Below are positions 24,909-32,207 of a DNA stretch of 32,302 nucleotides, one piece after another. The position numbers and the translations under genes were made by a program. The stretch spans positions 1 to 32,302 of the forward strand of contig CAKUZF010000029.1 in assembly GCA_934718155.1 (NCBI GenBank). The letters are read 5' to 3'. Under the pieces are notes generated by a model. The model was given only the letters and a program-made list of their open reading frames with translations. It had not been told where the DNA came from and did not search any database. The DNA is from an uncultured Parabacteroides sp. (lineage in GTDB: Bacteria > Bacteroidota > Bacteroidia > Bacteroidales > Tannerellaceae). The stretch's first letter is position 1; every line of letters begins with the position of its first letter.

Positions 24909-25445
24909 ATGCAGAAAATCCACCTAAAAGACAAGGAATTTAAACTGTTTATCCCCGATGCGGAGATTCAGGCGGCGATTAAGCGTATGGCTCAGCAGAT
25001 CGAGGCGGATATGGAAGGCAAGAACCCGCTGTTCGTGGGGGTGCTGAATGGAGCTTTCATGTTTGTGTCTGATTTGATGCGAGCGTTCGACAACGCCTAC
25101 GAGCTGACTTTCGCGCGCTATTCTTCTTATAAGGGCACGTCGAGCACCGGAGAGCTGAAGGAGGTGATGCCCATCACCACCGACCTGACGGGGCGCACGG
25201 TGATTCTTTTGGAGGATATTATCGACACGGGATTCACCATGAGCCGGCTGATGCCGCTGTTGCGCGAGCGGGGAGCGGTAGATGTGCGTTTGGCCACCAT
25301 GCTTTTCAAGCCCGAGTCTTTAAAGGTCGATCTGAAGCCCGATTATGTGGGTATACAGATTCCGCCTGCTTTCATTGTGGGTCATGGGCTGGACTACGAC
25401 GAGAGGGGGCGTGCGTATCGCGACATCTATCAGGTGGTGGAATAA
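24909..25445 (+). CDS. hpt: Hypoxanthine phosphoribosyltransferase
   Basis: The 178-residue enzyme salvages hypoxanthine (and often guanine) by joining it to PRPP. The family motifs are in order: GVLNGAFMFVSDLMRA (44-59), FARYSSYKG near 68, and the PRPP-binding VILLEDIIDTGFT (98-110) with the acidic pair E102-D103. The C-terminal VGHGLDYDERGRAYRDIY region provides the purine contact. The start follows a perfect promoter. It is followed by adk after 58 bases, so two purine-nucleotide enzymes are adjacent; whether they share a transcript is likely but not shown. Confidence 0.95.
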   Translation: MQKIHLKDKEFKLFIPDAEIQAAIKRMAQQIEADMEGKNPLFVGVLNGAFMFVSDLMRAFDNAYELTFARYSSYKGTSSTGELKEVMPITTDLTGRTVILLEDIIDTGFTMSRLMPLLRERGAVDVRLATMLFKPESLKVDLKPDYVGIQIPPAFIVGHGLDYDERGRAYRDIYQVVE

Positions 25446-25503
25446 ACCTTGCGGCAGAGAATATAAAAATTACCTATATATAATAGTAGAAAAAATTAGA
25501 ATT

Positions 25504-26073
25504 ATGTTGAATGTAGTTATTTTTGGTGCTCCGGGTTCAGGCAAGGGCACACAGAGCGAATTGATTATCAAAGAGTACGGTTTGGATCACATCTCAACAG
25601 GCGATGTGCTTCGTGGTGAGATGAAGGCTGAGACTGAGCTGGGTAAGATCGCTAAGGATTATATCGAGAAGGGTCAGCTGGTTCCCGACGAGCTGATCGT
25701 GAATATGCTGGCTAACGTTTTGGACAGCAAGAAGCCTGAGAAGGGTGTTATTTTCGATGGTTTCCCCCGCACAATCCCGCAGGCAAAGGCGTTGAAGGCT
25801 ATGCTGAACGAGCGTGGCACCGACGTAAGTGTAATGCTGAACTTGCAGGTTGACGAGGATGAGCTGATCAAGCGTCTGTTGGAGCGCGGTAAGGTTTCTG
25901 GCCGTTCTGACGACAACTTGGAGACGATCAAGTCTCGTTTGGAGGTTTATCACACGCAGACTGCTCCTTTGGCTGACTATTACATTGGCGAGGGCAAGCA
26001 CGTGGCTATCCAGGGCATGGGCACGATCGAAGAGATCTTCGGACGCATCAAGGAGGCAATCAATAAACTGTAA
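25504..26073 (+). CDS. adk: Adenylate kinase (short-LID form)
   Basis: ATG 25504 is chosen; a frame reaching back to 25345 overlaps hpt. The 189-residue enzyme interconverts AMP, ADP and ATP. The P-loop is GAPGSGKGT (8-16), with STGDVLRGEM at 31-40 and VIFDGFPRT at 82-90. The LID is the short form: after ERGKVSGRSDDN (127-138) there is no zinc-finger insertion of about 27 residues, as is usual in Bacteroidetes. Its codon usage looks more biased than that of its neighbours (GGT, CGT, CTG repeated), a sign of high expression. Confidence 0.96.
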   Translation: MLNVVIFGAPGSGKGTQSELIIKEYGLDHISTGDVLRGEMKAETELGKIAKDYIEKGQLVPDELIVNMLANVLDSKKPEKGVIFDGFPRTIPQAKALKAMLNERGTDVSVMLNLQVDEDELIKRLLERGKVSGRSDDNLETIKSRLEVYHTQTAPLADYYIGEGKHVAIQGMGTIEEIFGRIKEAINKL

Positions 26074-26087
26074 TATTCAACTGACGT

Positions 26088-27239
26088 ATGGCTGAATCGA
26101 ACTTTGTAGATTATGTAAAGATCTATTGCCGGTCCGGAAAGGGAGGCAGAGGATCTTCTCACTTCCGCCGCGAGAAATACATTCCGAAAGGGGGTCCAGA
26201 CGGGGGCGATGGAGGACGAGGAGGTCATATCTATCTCCGAGGCAATCGTAATTACTGGACATTGCTGCACTTGAAATTCGAGCGCCACATCATGGCGACC
26301 AATGGCGAGAGCGGCAGCGCAAAGCGCAGTTCAGGAAAAGACGGACAAGACCGGGTGATTGAGGTGCCTTGTGGCACCGTGGTGTACGACGCCGAGACGG
26401 GCGAATACATCTGCGACGTGACCGAAGACGGCCAGCAGGTCATGCTGCTGAAAGGCGGACGTGGCGGTTTGGGCAACGTTAACTTTAAGTCGGCCACCAA
26501 CCAGGCACCCCGCTATTCGCAACCGGGCGAACCCGCCCAAGAGCGCACGGTCATCTTGCAGCTCAAGCTGTTGGCCGACGTGGGACTGGTAGGTTTCCCC
26601 AATGCGGGTAAATCCACTTTGCTCTCGGTGGTCTCTGCGGCTAAACCGAAGATCGCCAATTATCCCTTCACCACCTTAGAGCCCAACTTGGGCATCGTGA
26701 GCTATCGCGACAACCGTTCGTTTGTGATGGCGGACATCCCGGGCATCATCGAGGGCGCAAGCGAAGGCAAGGGATTGGGATTGCGTTTCTTGCGTCATAT
26801 CGAGCGCAACTCGTTGCTGCTCTTTATGGTGCCGGCCGACACCGACGATATCCGTAAGGAATACGAGATCTTAAGCAACGAGTTGGCCCAATACAATCCC
26901 GACCTGTTGGATAAGCCCCGTGTGTTGGCTATCACCAAAAGCGACTTGCTCGACGAGGAGTTGATCGAGGCGCTCTCTGAGGATTTGCCCGAGAGAATCC
27001 CGCATATCTTTATCTCGGCTGTGGCCCAGCTGGGCATCACCGAGCTGAAAGACCTGCTTTGGAAGGGATTGAACGAGGAGTCGTTCCATGAGGCGGAGCG
27101 GATCGTCCATAAGAATATCGATGTCAACACGTTGACATTTGATGACGACGACGAGGATTTCGTGATTCCTGTCGACGACGACGACTTGGACGACGACGAG
27201 GAGTTTGAGGAATATTGGGACGATGACGAGGATGAATAG
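26088..27239 (+). CDS. obgE: Obg-family GTPase ObgE/CgtA
   Basis: The 383-residue GTPase acts in large ribosomal subunit assembly. Residues 1-160 are the glycine-rich Obg domain (GKGGRGSSHFRREKY, GGPDGGDGGRGGH, KGGRGGLGN). The G domain follows, with G1 GFPNAGKST at 169-177, the ADIPGIIEGA switch-II block and TKSD. The C-terminal tail from about residue 345 is extremely acidic, with runs of Asp (DDDDED, DDDDLDDDEE, DDDEDE). This acidic end is seen in other Bacteroidetes Obg proteins. The gene starts 14 bases after adk and overlaps pgeF by 8 bases. Confidence 0.96.
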   Translation: MAESNFVDYVKIYCRSGKGGRGSSHFRREKYIPKGGPDGGDGGRGGHIYLRGNRNYWTLLHLKFERHIMATNGESGSAKRSSGKDGQDRVIEVPCGTVVYDAETGEYICDVTEDGQQVMLLKGGRGGLGNVNFKSATNQAPRYSQPGEPAQERTVILQLKLLADVGLVGFPNAGKSTLLSVVSAAKPKIANYPFTTLEPNLGIVSYRDNRSFVMADIPGIIEGASEGKGLGLRFLRHIERNSLLLFMVPADTDDIRKEYEILSNELAQYNPDLLDKPRVLAITKSDLLDEELIEALSEDLPERIPHIFISAVAQLGITELKDLLWKGLNEESFHEAERIVHKNIDVNTLTFDDDDEDFVIPVDDDDLDDDEEFEEYWDDDEDE

Positions 27240-28047
27240 TTCTGCATTGTCAACGAAGCAAATGCTGCAGTTACCCCTCTTGGAGGAGTGCTGTGGCATT
27301 TCTCATTTTTTCACGACCCGTCAAGGGGGCGTAAGCCGTGGCATGGCTTATGGGACGATGAATCCGGGCCTTTACACGAGCGACGATCCCGCTTGCGTGC
27401 GGCAGAACTTGGCTATCTTGGCCGAGCGAATCGCTTTGCCGGTCGAGCGGATCGTGATGCCCCACCAGACCCACGAAGATCGGCTGCTGACGATCGACGC
27501 GGCATTCCTGTCTAAACCTGAGGCGGAGCAAAAGAGGCTGCTGGAGGGTGTCGACGGCCTGCTAACCGCCGAGCGCGAGCTATGCGTAGCGGTGTCGACG
27601 GCCGATTGCGTGCCGTTGTTGCTCTATGCGGCTGATAAACGGGTGGTGGCCGCCGTGCATGCCGGATGGCGTGGAACGGTGAAGGGGATTGCCCGGTTGG
27701 CTGTTGAGCGCCTGAAGAACCAATTGGGATGTGATCCGGCTCAAATCAGGGCAGGGCTAGGTCCGTCTATTTCGCAAGCCGCTTTTGAGGTGGGCGAAGA
27801 GGTGGTCGATGCCTTTCAGGAGGCGGGCATGCCGATGTATCGGTTGCTGCGCCGCGACCCCGCGACGGGAAAGGGCCATATCGACCTTTGGAAAGCCAAC
27901 TCTTGGCAGCTGACGGAGGCCGGTGTGCCAGCCTCGCAGATCGCAGTGGCGGGCGTTTGTACCTACACGCACTGGGAGCGTTACTTCTCAGCTCGACGAT
28001 TGGGCGTTGAGAGCGGACGCATAGTGTCAGGCATTTTTAACCATTAA
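27232..28047 (+). CDS. pgeF: Peptidoglycan editing factor PgeF (multicopper polyphenol oxidase family)
   Basis: Start candidates are ATG 27232 and ATG 27262. The first is preferred: it overlaps the end of obgE (ATGAATAG), allowing translational coupling, and gives a 271-residue product with the usual leader before MLQLPLLEE. The family (YfiH/LACC1) acts as a purine-nucleoside-processing enzyme and, in E. coli, removes wrongly made UDP-MurNAc-L-Ser. The zinc-site residues are seen as His in VMPHQTHEDR, Cys in STADCVPLLLYA and His in VVAAVHAGWRGTVKG. GPSISQAAFEVGEEV and a C-terminal VCTYTHWERYFSARR are also typical. Confidence 0.9.
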   Translation: MNSSALSTKQMLQLPLLEECCGISHFFTTRQGGVSRGMAYGTMNPGLYTSDDPACVRQNLAILAERIALPVERIVMPHQTHEDRLLTIDAAFLSKPEAEQKRLLEGVDGLLTAERELCVAVSTADCVPLLLYAADKRVVAAVHAGWRGTVKGIARLAVERLKNQLGCDPAQIRAGLGPSISQAAFEVGEEVVDAFQEAGMPMYRLLRRDPATGKGHIDLWKANSWQLTEAGVPASQIAVAGVCTYTHWERYFSARRLGVESGRIVSGIFNH

Positions 28048-28059
28048 AATGATTTATGT

Positions 28060-28740
28060 ATGCTCAACATTACTATTTCAGACGAAATCTTTAAGGCTTG
28101 CCCCGGTTATGTGGCGGCGGTGCTGTCGTGCACGGTGAAAAACAGCCCCTCCGATCCGCGGTTGTGGGAGGAGATTGCGCAAGAAGAGGCTGCGATCAAA
28201 GCCAATGTCAAAATCGAGGAGATCAACAAATGGGCGCCCATCAAAGCTACCCGCGACGTCTATAAGAAGCTGGGCAAGGATCCGAATCGCTACCGTCCGT
28301 CGGCCGAATCGTTGCGCAGGCGTATCGTGCGCGGGTTGTCGCTCTACCAGGTAGACTCGCTGGTCGACCTGATCAATCTGCTTTCGATTCGCACCGGCTA
28401 TTCCATTGGGGGCTTCGACTTGGATAAGATCCAGGGCGGCCAGCTGACATTGGGCGTTGGGCGAGAAGGGGAGTTGTATCATGGCATTGGCCGTGGCGAG
28501 CTGAATATCGCTGGCCTGCCTGTCTATCGCGATGCGGTGGGAGGCATTGGAACCCCCACGAGCGACGAGGAGCGCACGAAGATCGACCTACAGACCACTC
28601 GCCTTCTGATGATCATCAATGGCTATTCGGGCTACGACGGATTGGAGGAGGCGATCGACTACGCCTACCGTCTGTTGAACCAATATGCCTCTGTCGAGCA
28701 TGCCGATTTGTCGATCTATAGGAAAAAAGAGTCGGAATAG
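28060..28740 (+). CDS. B3/B4 tRNA-binding-domain protein
   Basis: The 226-residue protein matches the free-standing B3/4 domain related to the editing region of the phenylalanyl-tRNA synthetase beta chain. Typical blocks are KATRDVYKKLGKDPNRYRPSAESLRRRI, VDSLVDLINLLSIRTGYSIGGFDLDKI and a late TTRLLMIINGYSGYD. There is no synthetase catalytic domain. Stand-alone proteins of this type are thought to bind or edit aminoacyl-tRNA, but their substrates are mostly unknown. It starts 12 bases after pgeF and is probably the last gene of the adk-obgE-pgeF run. Confidence 0.85.
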   Translation: MLNITISDEIFKACPGYVAAVLSCTVKNSPSDPRLWEEIAQEEAAIKANVKIEEINKWAPIKATRDVYKKLGKDPNRYRPSAESLRRRIVRGLSLYQVDSLVDLINLLSIRTGYSIGGFDLDKIQGGQLTLGVGREGELYHGIGRGELNIAGLPVYRDAVGGIGTPTSDEERTKIDLQTTRLLMIINGYSGYDGLEEAIDYAYRLLNQYASVEHADLSIYRKKESE

Positions 28741-28838
28741 CACGCTTTATTTGGTTAATGCGTGTAAATGTAGAATGATTTAGTATTAATAAAAATTAAA
28801 TACAGCAAACATTTCCTCCGTACTTATCGAATAATCCC

Positions 28839-28846
28839 TATCTTTG
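28839..28846 (+). promoter_or_regulatory. -7 promoter element for the winged-helix gene
   Basis: TATCTTTG matches TAnnTTTG, 32 bases before ATG 28879. The gap 28741-28878 is otherwise AT-rich with no other feature. Confidence 0.5.
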
Positions 28847-28878
28847 CGGCGTTTAAGTCACTAAAACACAAAGAGAAC

Positions 28879-29079
28879 ATGATCGAGACAATTGGAATGA
28901 ATGCGGGTCTGGTTTGGAACGCCTTGAACGACGGTGGCCAGATGAGTGTAAAAGCATTGAAAAAAGCCACAAAAATCAAGACTGAAAAGGACGTTTATGC
29001 CGCTTTAGGCTGGTTGGCTAAAGAGGGCAAGTTGGCATTCTCAGAGAAGGGCGCTGATCTGCTCGTTTCGTTGCTGTAA
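28879..29079 (+). CDS. Small winged-helix protein (DUF2582-like)
   Basis: The 66-residue protein consists only of a winged helix-turn-helix: MIETIGMNAGLVWNALNDGG, MSVKALKKATKIKTEKDVYAALGWLAKEGKLAFSEKG. This matches the small DUF2582 proteins common in Bacteroidetes and some archaea and proteobacteria. It is monocistronic, with its own promoter and terminator, which suggests a separately regulated, perhaps abundant DNA-binding protein. Targets are unknown. Confidence 0.85.
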   Translation: MIETIGMNAGLVWNALNDGGQMSVKALKKATKIKTEKDVYAALGWLAKEGKLAFSEKGADLLVSLL

Positions 29080-29105
29080 ACGACCTTTATTTAGGGTTAG
29101 TTAGG

Positions 29106-29145
29106 AAGGGCTGTTCGACAAGATTGAACGGCCTTTTTGTTTTTC
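29106..29145 (+). terminator. Terminator after the winged-helix gene
   Basis: AAGGGCTGTTC (29106-29116) pairs with GAACGGCCTTT (29126-29136), 11 bp with two G-U pairs, loop GACAAGATT, followed by TTTTTGTTTTTC. Confidence 0.9.
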
Positions 29146-29178
29146 TGCCCATTTATCTTTTAAATAATCTTTATCTTC

Positions 29179-29210
29179 TTTGTCTAATTCAAAACAATCA
29201 TGTACTTTTG
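29179..29210 (+). promoter_or_regulatory. Canonical promoter for the zapA operon
   Basis: TTTG (29179-29182), 20 bases, TACTTTTG (29203-29210). Boxes and spacing both match the consensus. Transcription would start near 29217, about 11 bases before ATG 29228. Confidence 0.75.
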
Positions 29211-29227
29211 TGTAGAGTTTGGTGAAA

Positions 29228-29521
29228 ATGACCGAAGATCAAGAGAGATTGTTAGCAGTTTTTGAAGTTCGGGTTCGGGATTTGATGGCGTTATGCGATG
29301 CGCAGCGGCAGCAAATAGCGGAGCTGACGGATATGTTGACTCAAAAAGAGGAGTTGTTGCGGCAGTCGAATGAGGATGCTACGGCGTGGAAAGCCAAGTT
29401 CGACAATTTGCTGACGGCAAAGGTCGTCTCGGCCAGTGAGGAGGAGATGAAGGAAGCGCGGATGCGATTGTCTAAATTAGTGCGGGAAGTGGATAAGTGC
29501 ATCGCACTGTTAAACGAATAG
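29228..29521 (+). CDS. Coiled-coil protein upstream of zapA
   Basis: ATG 29228 is preferred over TTG 29219 and GTG 29222 because the transcript probably starts near 29217. The 97-residue product (MTEDQERLLAVFEVRVRDLM...) is almost wholly coiled coil: DAQRQQIAELTDMLTQKEELLRQ, then an alpha-helical C-terminus ending REVDKCIALLNE. Such a short coiled-coil protein directly before zapA is common in Bacteroidales and resembles ZapB in size and build, so a role in Z-ring organisation is a reasonable guess. There is no sequence-level proof. It ends four bases before the zapA start. Confidence 0.8.
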   Translation: MTEDQERLLAVFEVRVRDLMALCDAQRQQIAELTDMLTQKEELLRQSNEDATAWKAKFDNLLTAKVVSASEEEMKEARMRLSKLVREVDKCIALLNE

Positions 29522-29525
29522 CGTG

Positions 29526-29825
29526 ATGGACGACGAGTTTCTTATAACGATAAAGATAGCCGAGCAGCATGCGTTTCAACTTCGGGTGAAGCGATCGGAG
29601 GAGGAGATCATGCGGAAGGCAGCCAGCGAGGTGGAGCGCAAAATCCGCCAGTACAGGCAGCATTTCTCTGCGGAGGCGAAATTAGATACAGACGATTTGT
29701 TGGCGATTGTCGCCTTTCATCTGTCATTAGACAATTTGCGATTGGAGAATCTGCATGATGAGCGCCCGATAACAGACAAGGTGCGGCAATTGACAGACGA
29801 GTTGGAGGCCTATTTGAAGAAATAG
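29526..29825 (+). CDS. zapA: Cell division protein ZapA
   Basis: ATG 29526 (MDDEFLITIKIAEQHAFQLRVKR) gives 99 residues; a GTG one codon earlier is possible. The pattern fits ZapA: an N-terminal small beta-rich domain (FLITIKIAEQHAFQLRVKRSEEEIMRKAASEVERKI) followed by a long helix for dimer and tetramer formation (DDLLAIVAFHLSLDNLRLE). ZapA bundles FtsZ filaments at the division site. It shares a transcript with the coiled-coil gene. A terminator-like hairpin follows before rny. Confidence 0.85.
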   Translation: MDDEFLITIKIAEQHAFQLRVKRSEEEIMRKAASEVERKIRQYRQHFSAEAKLDTDDLLAIVAFHLSLDNLRLENLHDERPITDKVRQLTDELEAYLKK

Positions 29826-29861
29826 GAGCGTTGTAAGAGCTTTTAGAAGGTGAAGTTTTCC

Positions 29862-29906
29862 GCACTGCAAGACACGGCGAAGGCCGATGTTTGTAGTGCT
29901 TTTTTT
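29862..29906 (+). terminator. Terminator-like hairpin between zapA and rny
   Basis: GCACT (29862-29866) pairs with AGTGC (29895-29899), GCAA with TTGT, and CGGC with GCCG around loop GAAG, with a small internal mismatch. Seven T follow (29900-29906). It stands 31 bases before the rny start and should end the zapA transcript, so rny needs its own promoter or read-through. Confidence 0.75.
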
Positions 29907-29936
29907 GTTTATGAATATATTAATACTGTAAGTAAA

Positions 29937-31481
29937 ATGTCAGAGTTAGGAACGTTGATAATTATATCGATTGTAGCTTTGCTTGTTGGCGCATTGGCCG
30001 CATGGCTGATTATGCGCTACATGCTGCAGTCGAAGTACGAAGCCGTACTGGAGGAGGCCGAGAAAGAGGCCGAGGTGATTAAGAAAAACAAGTTGCTCGA
30101 GGTGAAGGAGAAGTTCATCCACCTGAAGGCGGACTTGGAGAAGCAGGTGGCTCAACGCAACTCGAAGATTCAGTCTATCGAGTCGAAGCTGAAGCAGCGC
30201 GAGATGAACCTGAACCAGCGCCAAGAGGAGCTGCAGCGCAAGCATGGCGAGTTGGAGACCGTGAAGGAGAACCTCAACGTGCAGCTCGAGGTGGTCGAGA
30301 AGAAGAAGCAAGACCTCGACCGTATGCACCAGAAAGAGGTGGAGCACCTCGAAACGATCTCTGGCCTGTCGGCCGCCGAGGCCAAGGAGCGCCTGATCGA
30401 GTCGCTGAAGGATGAGGCGAAGACGCAGGCTGCCTCTTACATCAATGAGATTGTCGAGGAGGCGAAGATGACAGCCAATAAGGAGGCGAAGAAGATCGTG
30501 GTACAGTCAATCCAGCGTGTAGCGACGGAGACAGCCATCGAGAACTCGATCTCTGTCTTCCACATCGACTCCGACGAGATCAAGGGCCGTATCATTGGCC
30601 GTGAGGGTCGCAACATCCGCGCGTTGGAGGCGGCTACGGGCATCGAGATCGTGGTGGATGATACGCCCGAGGCCATCGTGCTCTCAGGTTTCGACCCGGT
30701 ACGTCGCGAGATCGCTCGTCTGGCTTTGCATCAATTGGTGCAAGACGGACGTATCCATCCGGCTCGCATCGAGGAGGTCGTTGCCAAGGTGCGTAAGCAG
30801 GTTGAGGACGAGATCGTCGAGACGGGTAAGCGCACGGCGATCGATCTGGGCGTACACGGCTTGCATCCGGAGCTGGTGCGTATGATTGGTAAGATGAAGT
30901 ATCGTTCCTCTTACGGCCAGAACCTGTTGCAGCACGCCCGCGAGACGGCCAATCTCTGTGCCGTCATGGCGTCGGAGCTGGGCTTGAACCCGAAGAAGGC
31001 GAAACGTGCCGGCCTGTTGCACGATATCGGCAAGGTGCCCGATGATGAGCCGGAATTGCCGCACGCAATTTTAGGTATGAAGTTGTGCGAGAAATATAAG
31101 GAAAAACCTGATATTTGCAACGCTGTGGGAGCGCACCACGACGAGGTGGAGATGCAGACGCTTTTGGCGCCGATCGTGCAGGTGTGTGACGCAATTTCGG
31201 GCGCACGTCCGGGCGCACGTCGCGAGATCGTAGAGGCATACATCAAGCGTTTGAACGACTTGGAGCAGCTGGCTCTTTCTTATCCGGGCGTTGTGAAGAC
31301 GTATGCTATCCAGGCAGGTAGAGAGTTGCGCGTGATTGTTGGCGCCGACAAGATCGACGATAAGCAGACGGAGAACCTCTCTTCCGAGATCGCCAAGAAG
31401 ATTCAGGATGAGATGACTTATCCGGGCCAGGTGAAGATCACGGTAATCCGTGAGACGCGTGCGGTTAGCTACGCTAAATAA
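29937..31481 (+). CDS. rny: Ribonuclease Y
   Basis: ATG 29937 (MSELGTLIIISIVALLVGAL) is chosen over a GTG at 29850 that lies upstream of the terminator hairpin. The 514-residue endonuclease starts mRNA decay and is tied to the membrane by one N-terminal helix (about 6-26). A long coiled coil fills about residues 35-190. The KH domain follows (IIGREGRNIRALEAATGIEI, from about residue 219), then the HD domain with the catalytic pair H362-D363 in LLHDIGK and a second NAVGAHHDE block. The length is normal. No clear TAnnTTTG box was found in the short gap upstream. Confidence 0.95.
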   Translation: MSELGTLIIISIVALLVGALAAWLIMRYMLQSKYEAVLEEAEKEAEVIKKNKLLEVKEKFIHLKADLEKQVAQRNSKIQSIESKLKQREMNLNQRQEELQRKHGELETVKENLNVQLEVVEKKKQDLDRMHQKEVEHLETISGLSAAEAKERLIESLKDEAKTQAASYINEIVEEAKMTANKEAKKIVVQSIQRVATETAIENSISVFHIDSDEIKGRIIGREGRNIRALEAATGIEIVVDDTPEAIVLSGFDPVRREIARLALHQLVQDGRIHPARIEEVVAKVRKQVEDEIVETGKRTAIDLGVHGLHPELVRMIGKMKYRSSYGQNLLQHARETANLCAVMASELGLNPKKAKRAGLLHDIGKVPDDEPELPHAILGMKLCEKYKEKPDICNAVGAHHDEVEMQTLLAPIVQVCDAISGARPGARREIVEAYIKRLNDLEQLALSYPGVVKTYAIQAGRELRVIVGADKIDDKQTENLSSEIAKKIQDEMTYPGQVKITVIRETRAVSYAK

Positions 31482-31544
31482 GAGTTCTAAGGAGAATGAA
31501 GATATGAGAGTTTGTTAATTTGTTTTCATGTATTTTTGAATTCA

Positions 31545-31588
31545 CCCCAAGTCAAAGCCGTGAGGTTAGCGACTTGGGGCTTTTTTTT
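31545..31588 (+). terminator. Terminator after rny
   Basis: CCCCAAGTC (31545-31553) pairs perfectly with GACTTGGGG (31571-31579), loop of 17 bases, then C and eight T (31581-31588). A strong rho-independent terminator. Confidence 0.92.
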
Positions 31589-31706
31589 GTGCGTCCCAGC
31601 TATTCGGATTTTATTTTTTTATTCATTTCACACTAACCTTATTGTAAAAAATAATCGGTTTAGGAGGCCGCCCAGCTATCAGATATGTATTTTATTATTT
31701 ATTCCA

Positions 31707-31727
31707 ATGCGTATATATAATACGCAT
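31707..31727. repeat. AT-rich inverted repeat
   Basis: ATGCGTAT (31707-31714) and ATACGCAT (31720-31727) are perfect inverted copies around ATATA, flanked by TTATT and AATAA that extend the symmetry. It sits in AT-rich non-coding DNA 66 bases before the repeat array. There is no T-run, so it looks more like a protein-binding site or cruciform than a terminator. Confidence 0.55.
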
Positions 31728-31793
31728 GAATAAAGAATAAAATAGATATGCTCGCATTTTCGTGATACAAATAAGGTTTGTGTAAATATTTCG

Positions 31794-32066
31794 ATGTCCG
31801 TTTCTCCAAAATTTACGATATCTGTTGCTCCAAGCAATTACGTTGCCCGTTGTTCCAAAAAATCAAGTCGCTCGTAGCTCTATCACGTCGCCCGTTTTTA
31901 TGATTTTCATTGCCCGTTGCTCTAAATTTCGTTGCCCGTCGTTATAAATTTCATTGCCCGTCGTTATGTATCTCCGTTGCCCGTCGTTTTTTCTTGCGTT
32001 GCCCGTCGTTTTTTATGCCGATGGGCGTGAAAATTTACGCCGACGGCCGTCGGCATTTTCGCCCGT
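31794..32066. repeat. Thirteen-unit degenerate repeat array, 22-bp period, core TTGCCCGT
   Basis: Core copies begin at 31794, 31818, 31843, 31868, 31888, 31910, 31932, 31954, 31977, 31999, 32021, 32043 and 32059. Spacing is 20-25 bases, and 22 in six of the twelve steps. The best units (31932-31999) read TTGCCCGTCGTT followed by about ten variable, T-rich bases. Units at the left end (ATGTCCGT, ATATCTGT) and right end (ATGGGCGT, ACGGCCGT) are decayed. The unit is not a multiple of three and no credible protein reads through it. This non-coding stretch fills most of the gap between rny and the next gene. Confidence 0.85.
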
Positions 32067-32071
32067 TTTTG
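32015..32071 (+). terminator. Composite hairpin closing the repeat array
   Basis: A 16-bp perfect palindrome, GCCGACGGCCGTCGGC (32039-32054), is nested in wider stems: ATGCCGA with TCGGCAT (32015-32021, 32050-32056), or GGGCG..AAAAT with ATTTTCGCCC (32023-32034, 32055-32064) followed by GTTTTT. The last pairing is terminator-like. Several of these structures exclude each other. Confidence 0.5.
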
Positions 32072-32172
32072 ATTCAACTTTTATTCAGTATGTGTCTCTT
32101 GGGTTAGTGCCCCCTCCAGCCACACAGAAATAAAAAACGCGCTTTGACATGTTGGGAATGGCTATAAATACG

Positions 32173-32180
32173 TATATTTG
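32173..32180 (+). promoter_or_regulatory. -7 promoter element for the Rpn-family gene
   Basis: TATATTTG matches TAnnTTTG, 27 bases before ATG 32208. GTTG stands 18 bases upstream (32151-32154), a poor -33 box. Confidence 0.5.
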
Positions 32181-32207
32181 TCCTGCGGTTACAATCCATT
32201 GATAATT

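Noticed and set aside
25345..25503. Longer adk start upstream
   Set aside because: It would overlap the hpt coding region in another frame and add 53 residues absent from adenylate kinases.
31511..31538. TTTG...TATTTTTG promoter just before the rny terminator, suggesting a small RNA
   Set aside because: The spacing between boxes is 16 bases rather than 19-21, and transcription would start right at the terminator stem, leaving no useful RNA.
31794..32066. Reading the array as a CRISPR
   Set aside because: Core repeats are 8-12 bases and degenerate, with about 10-base fillers; CRISPR repeats are about 23-47 bases and nearly identical, with spacers near 30. No cas genes are present.
31910..32107. 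65-codon plus-strand frame inside the repeat array
   Set aside because: It is formed by the repeats and uses a non-ATG start. The 22-bp period shifts frame each unit, so it does not give a repeating peptide or a known domain.
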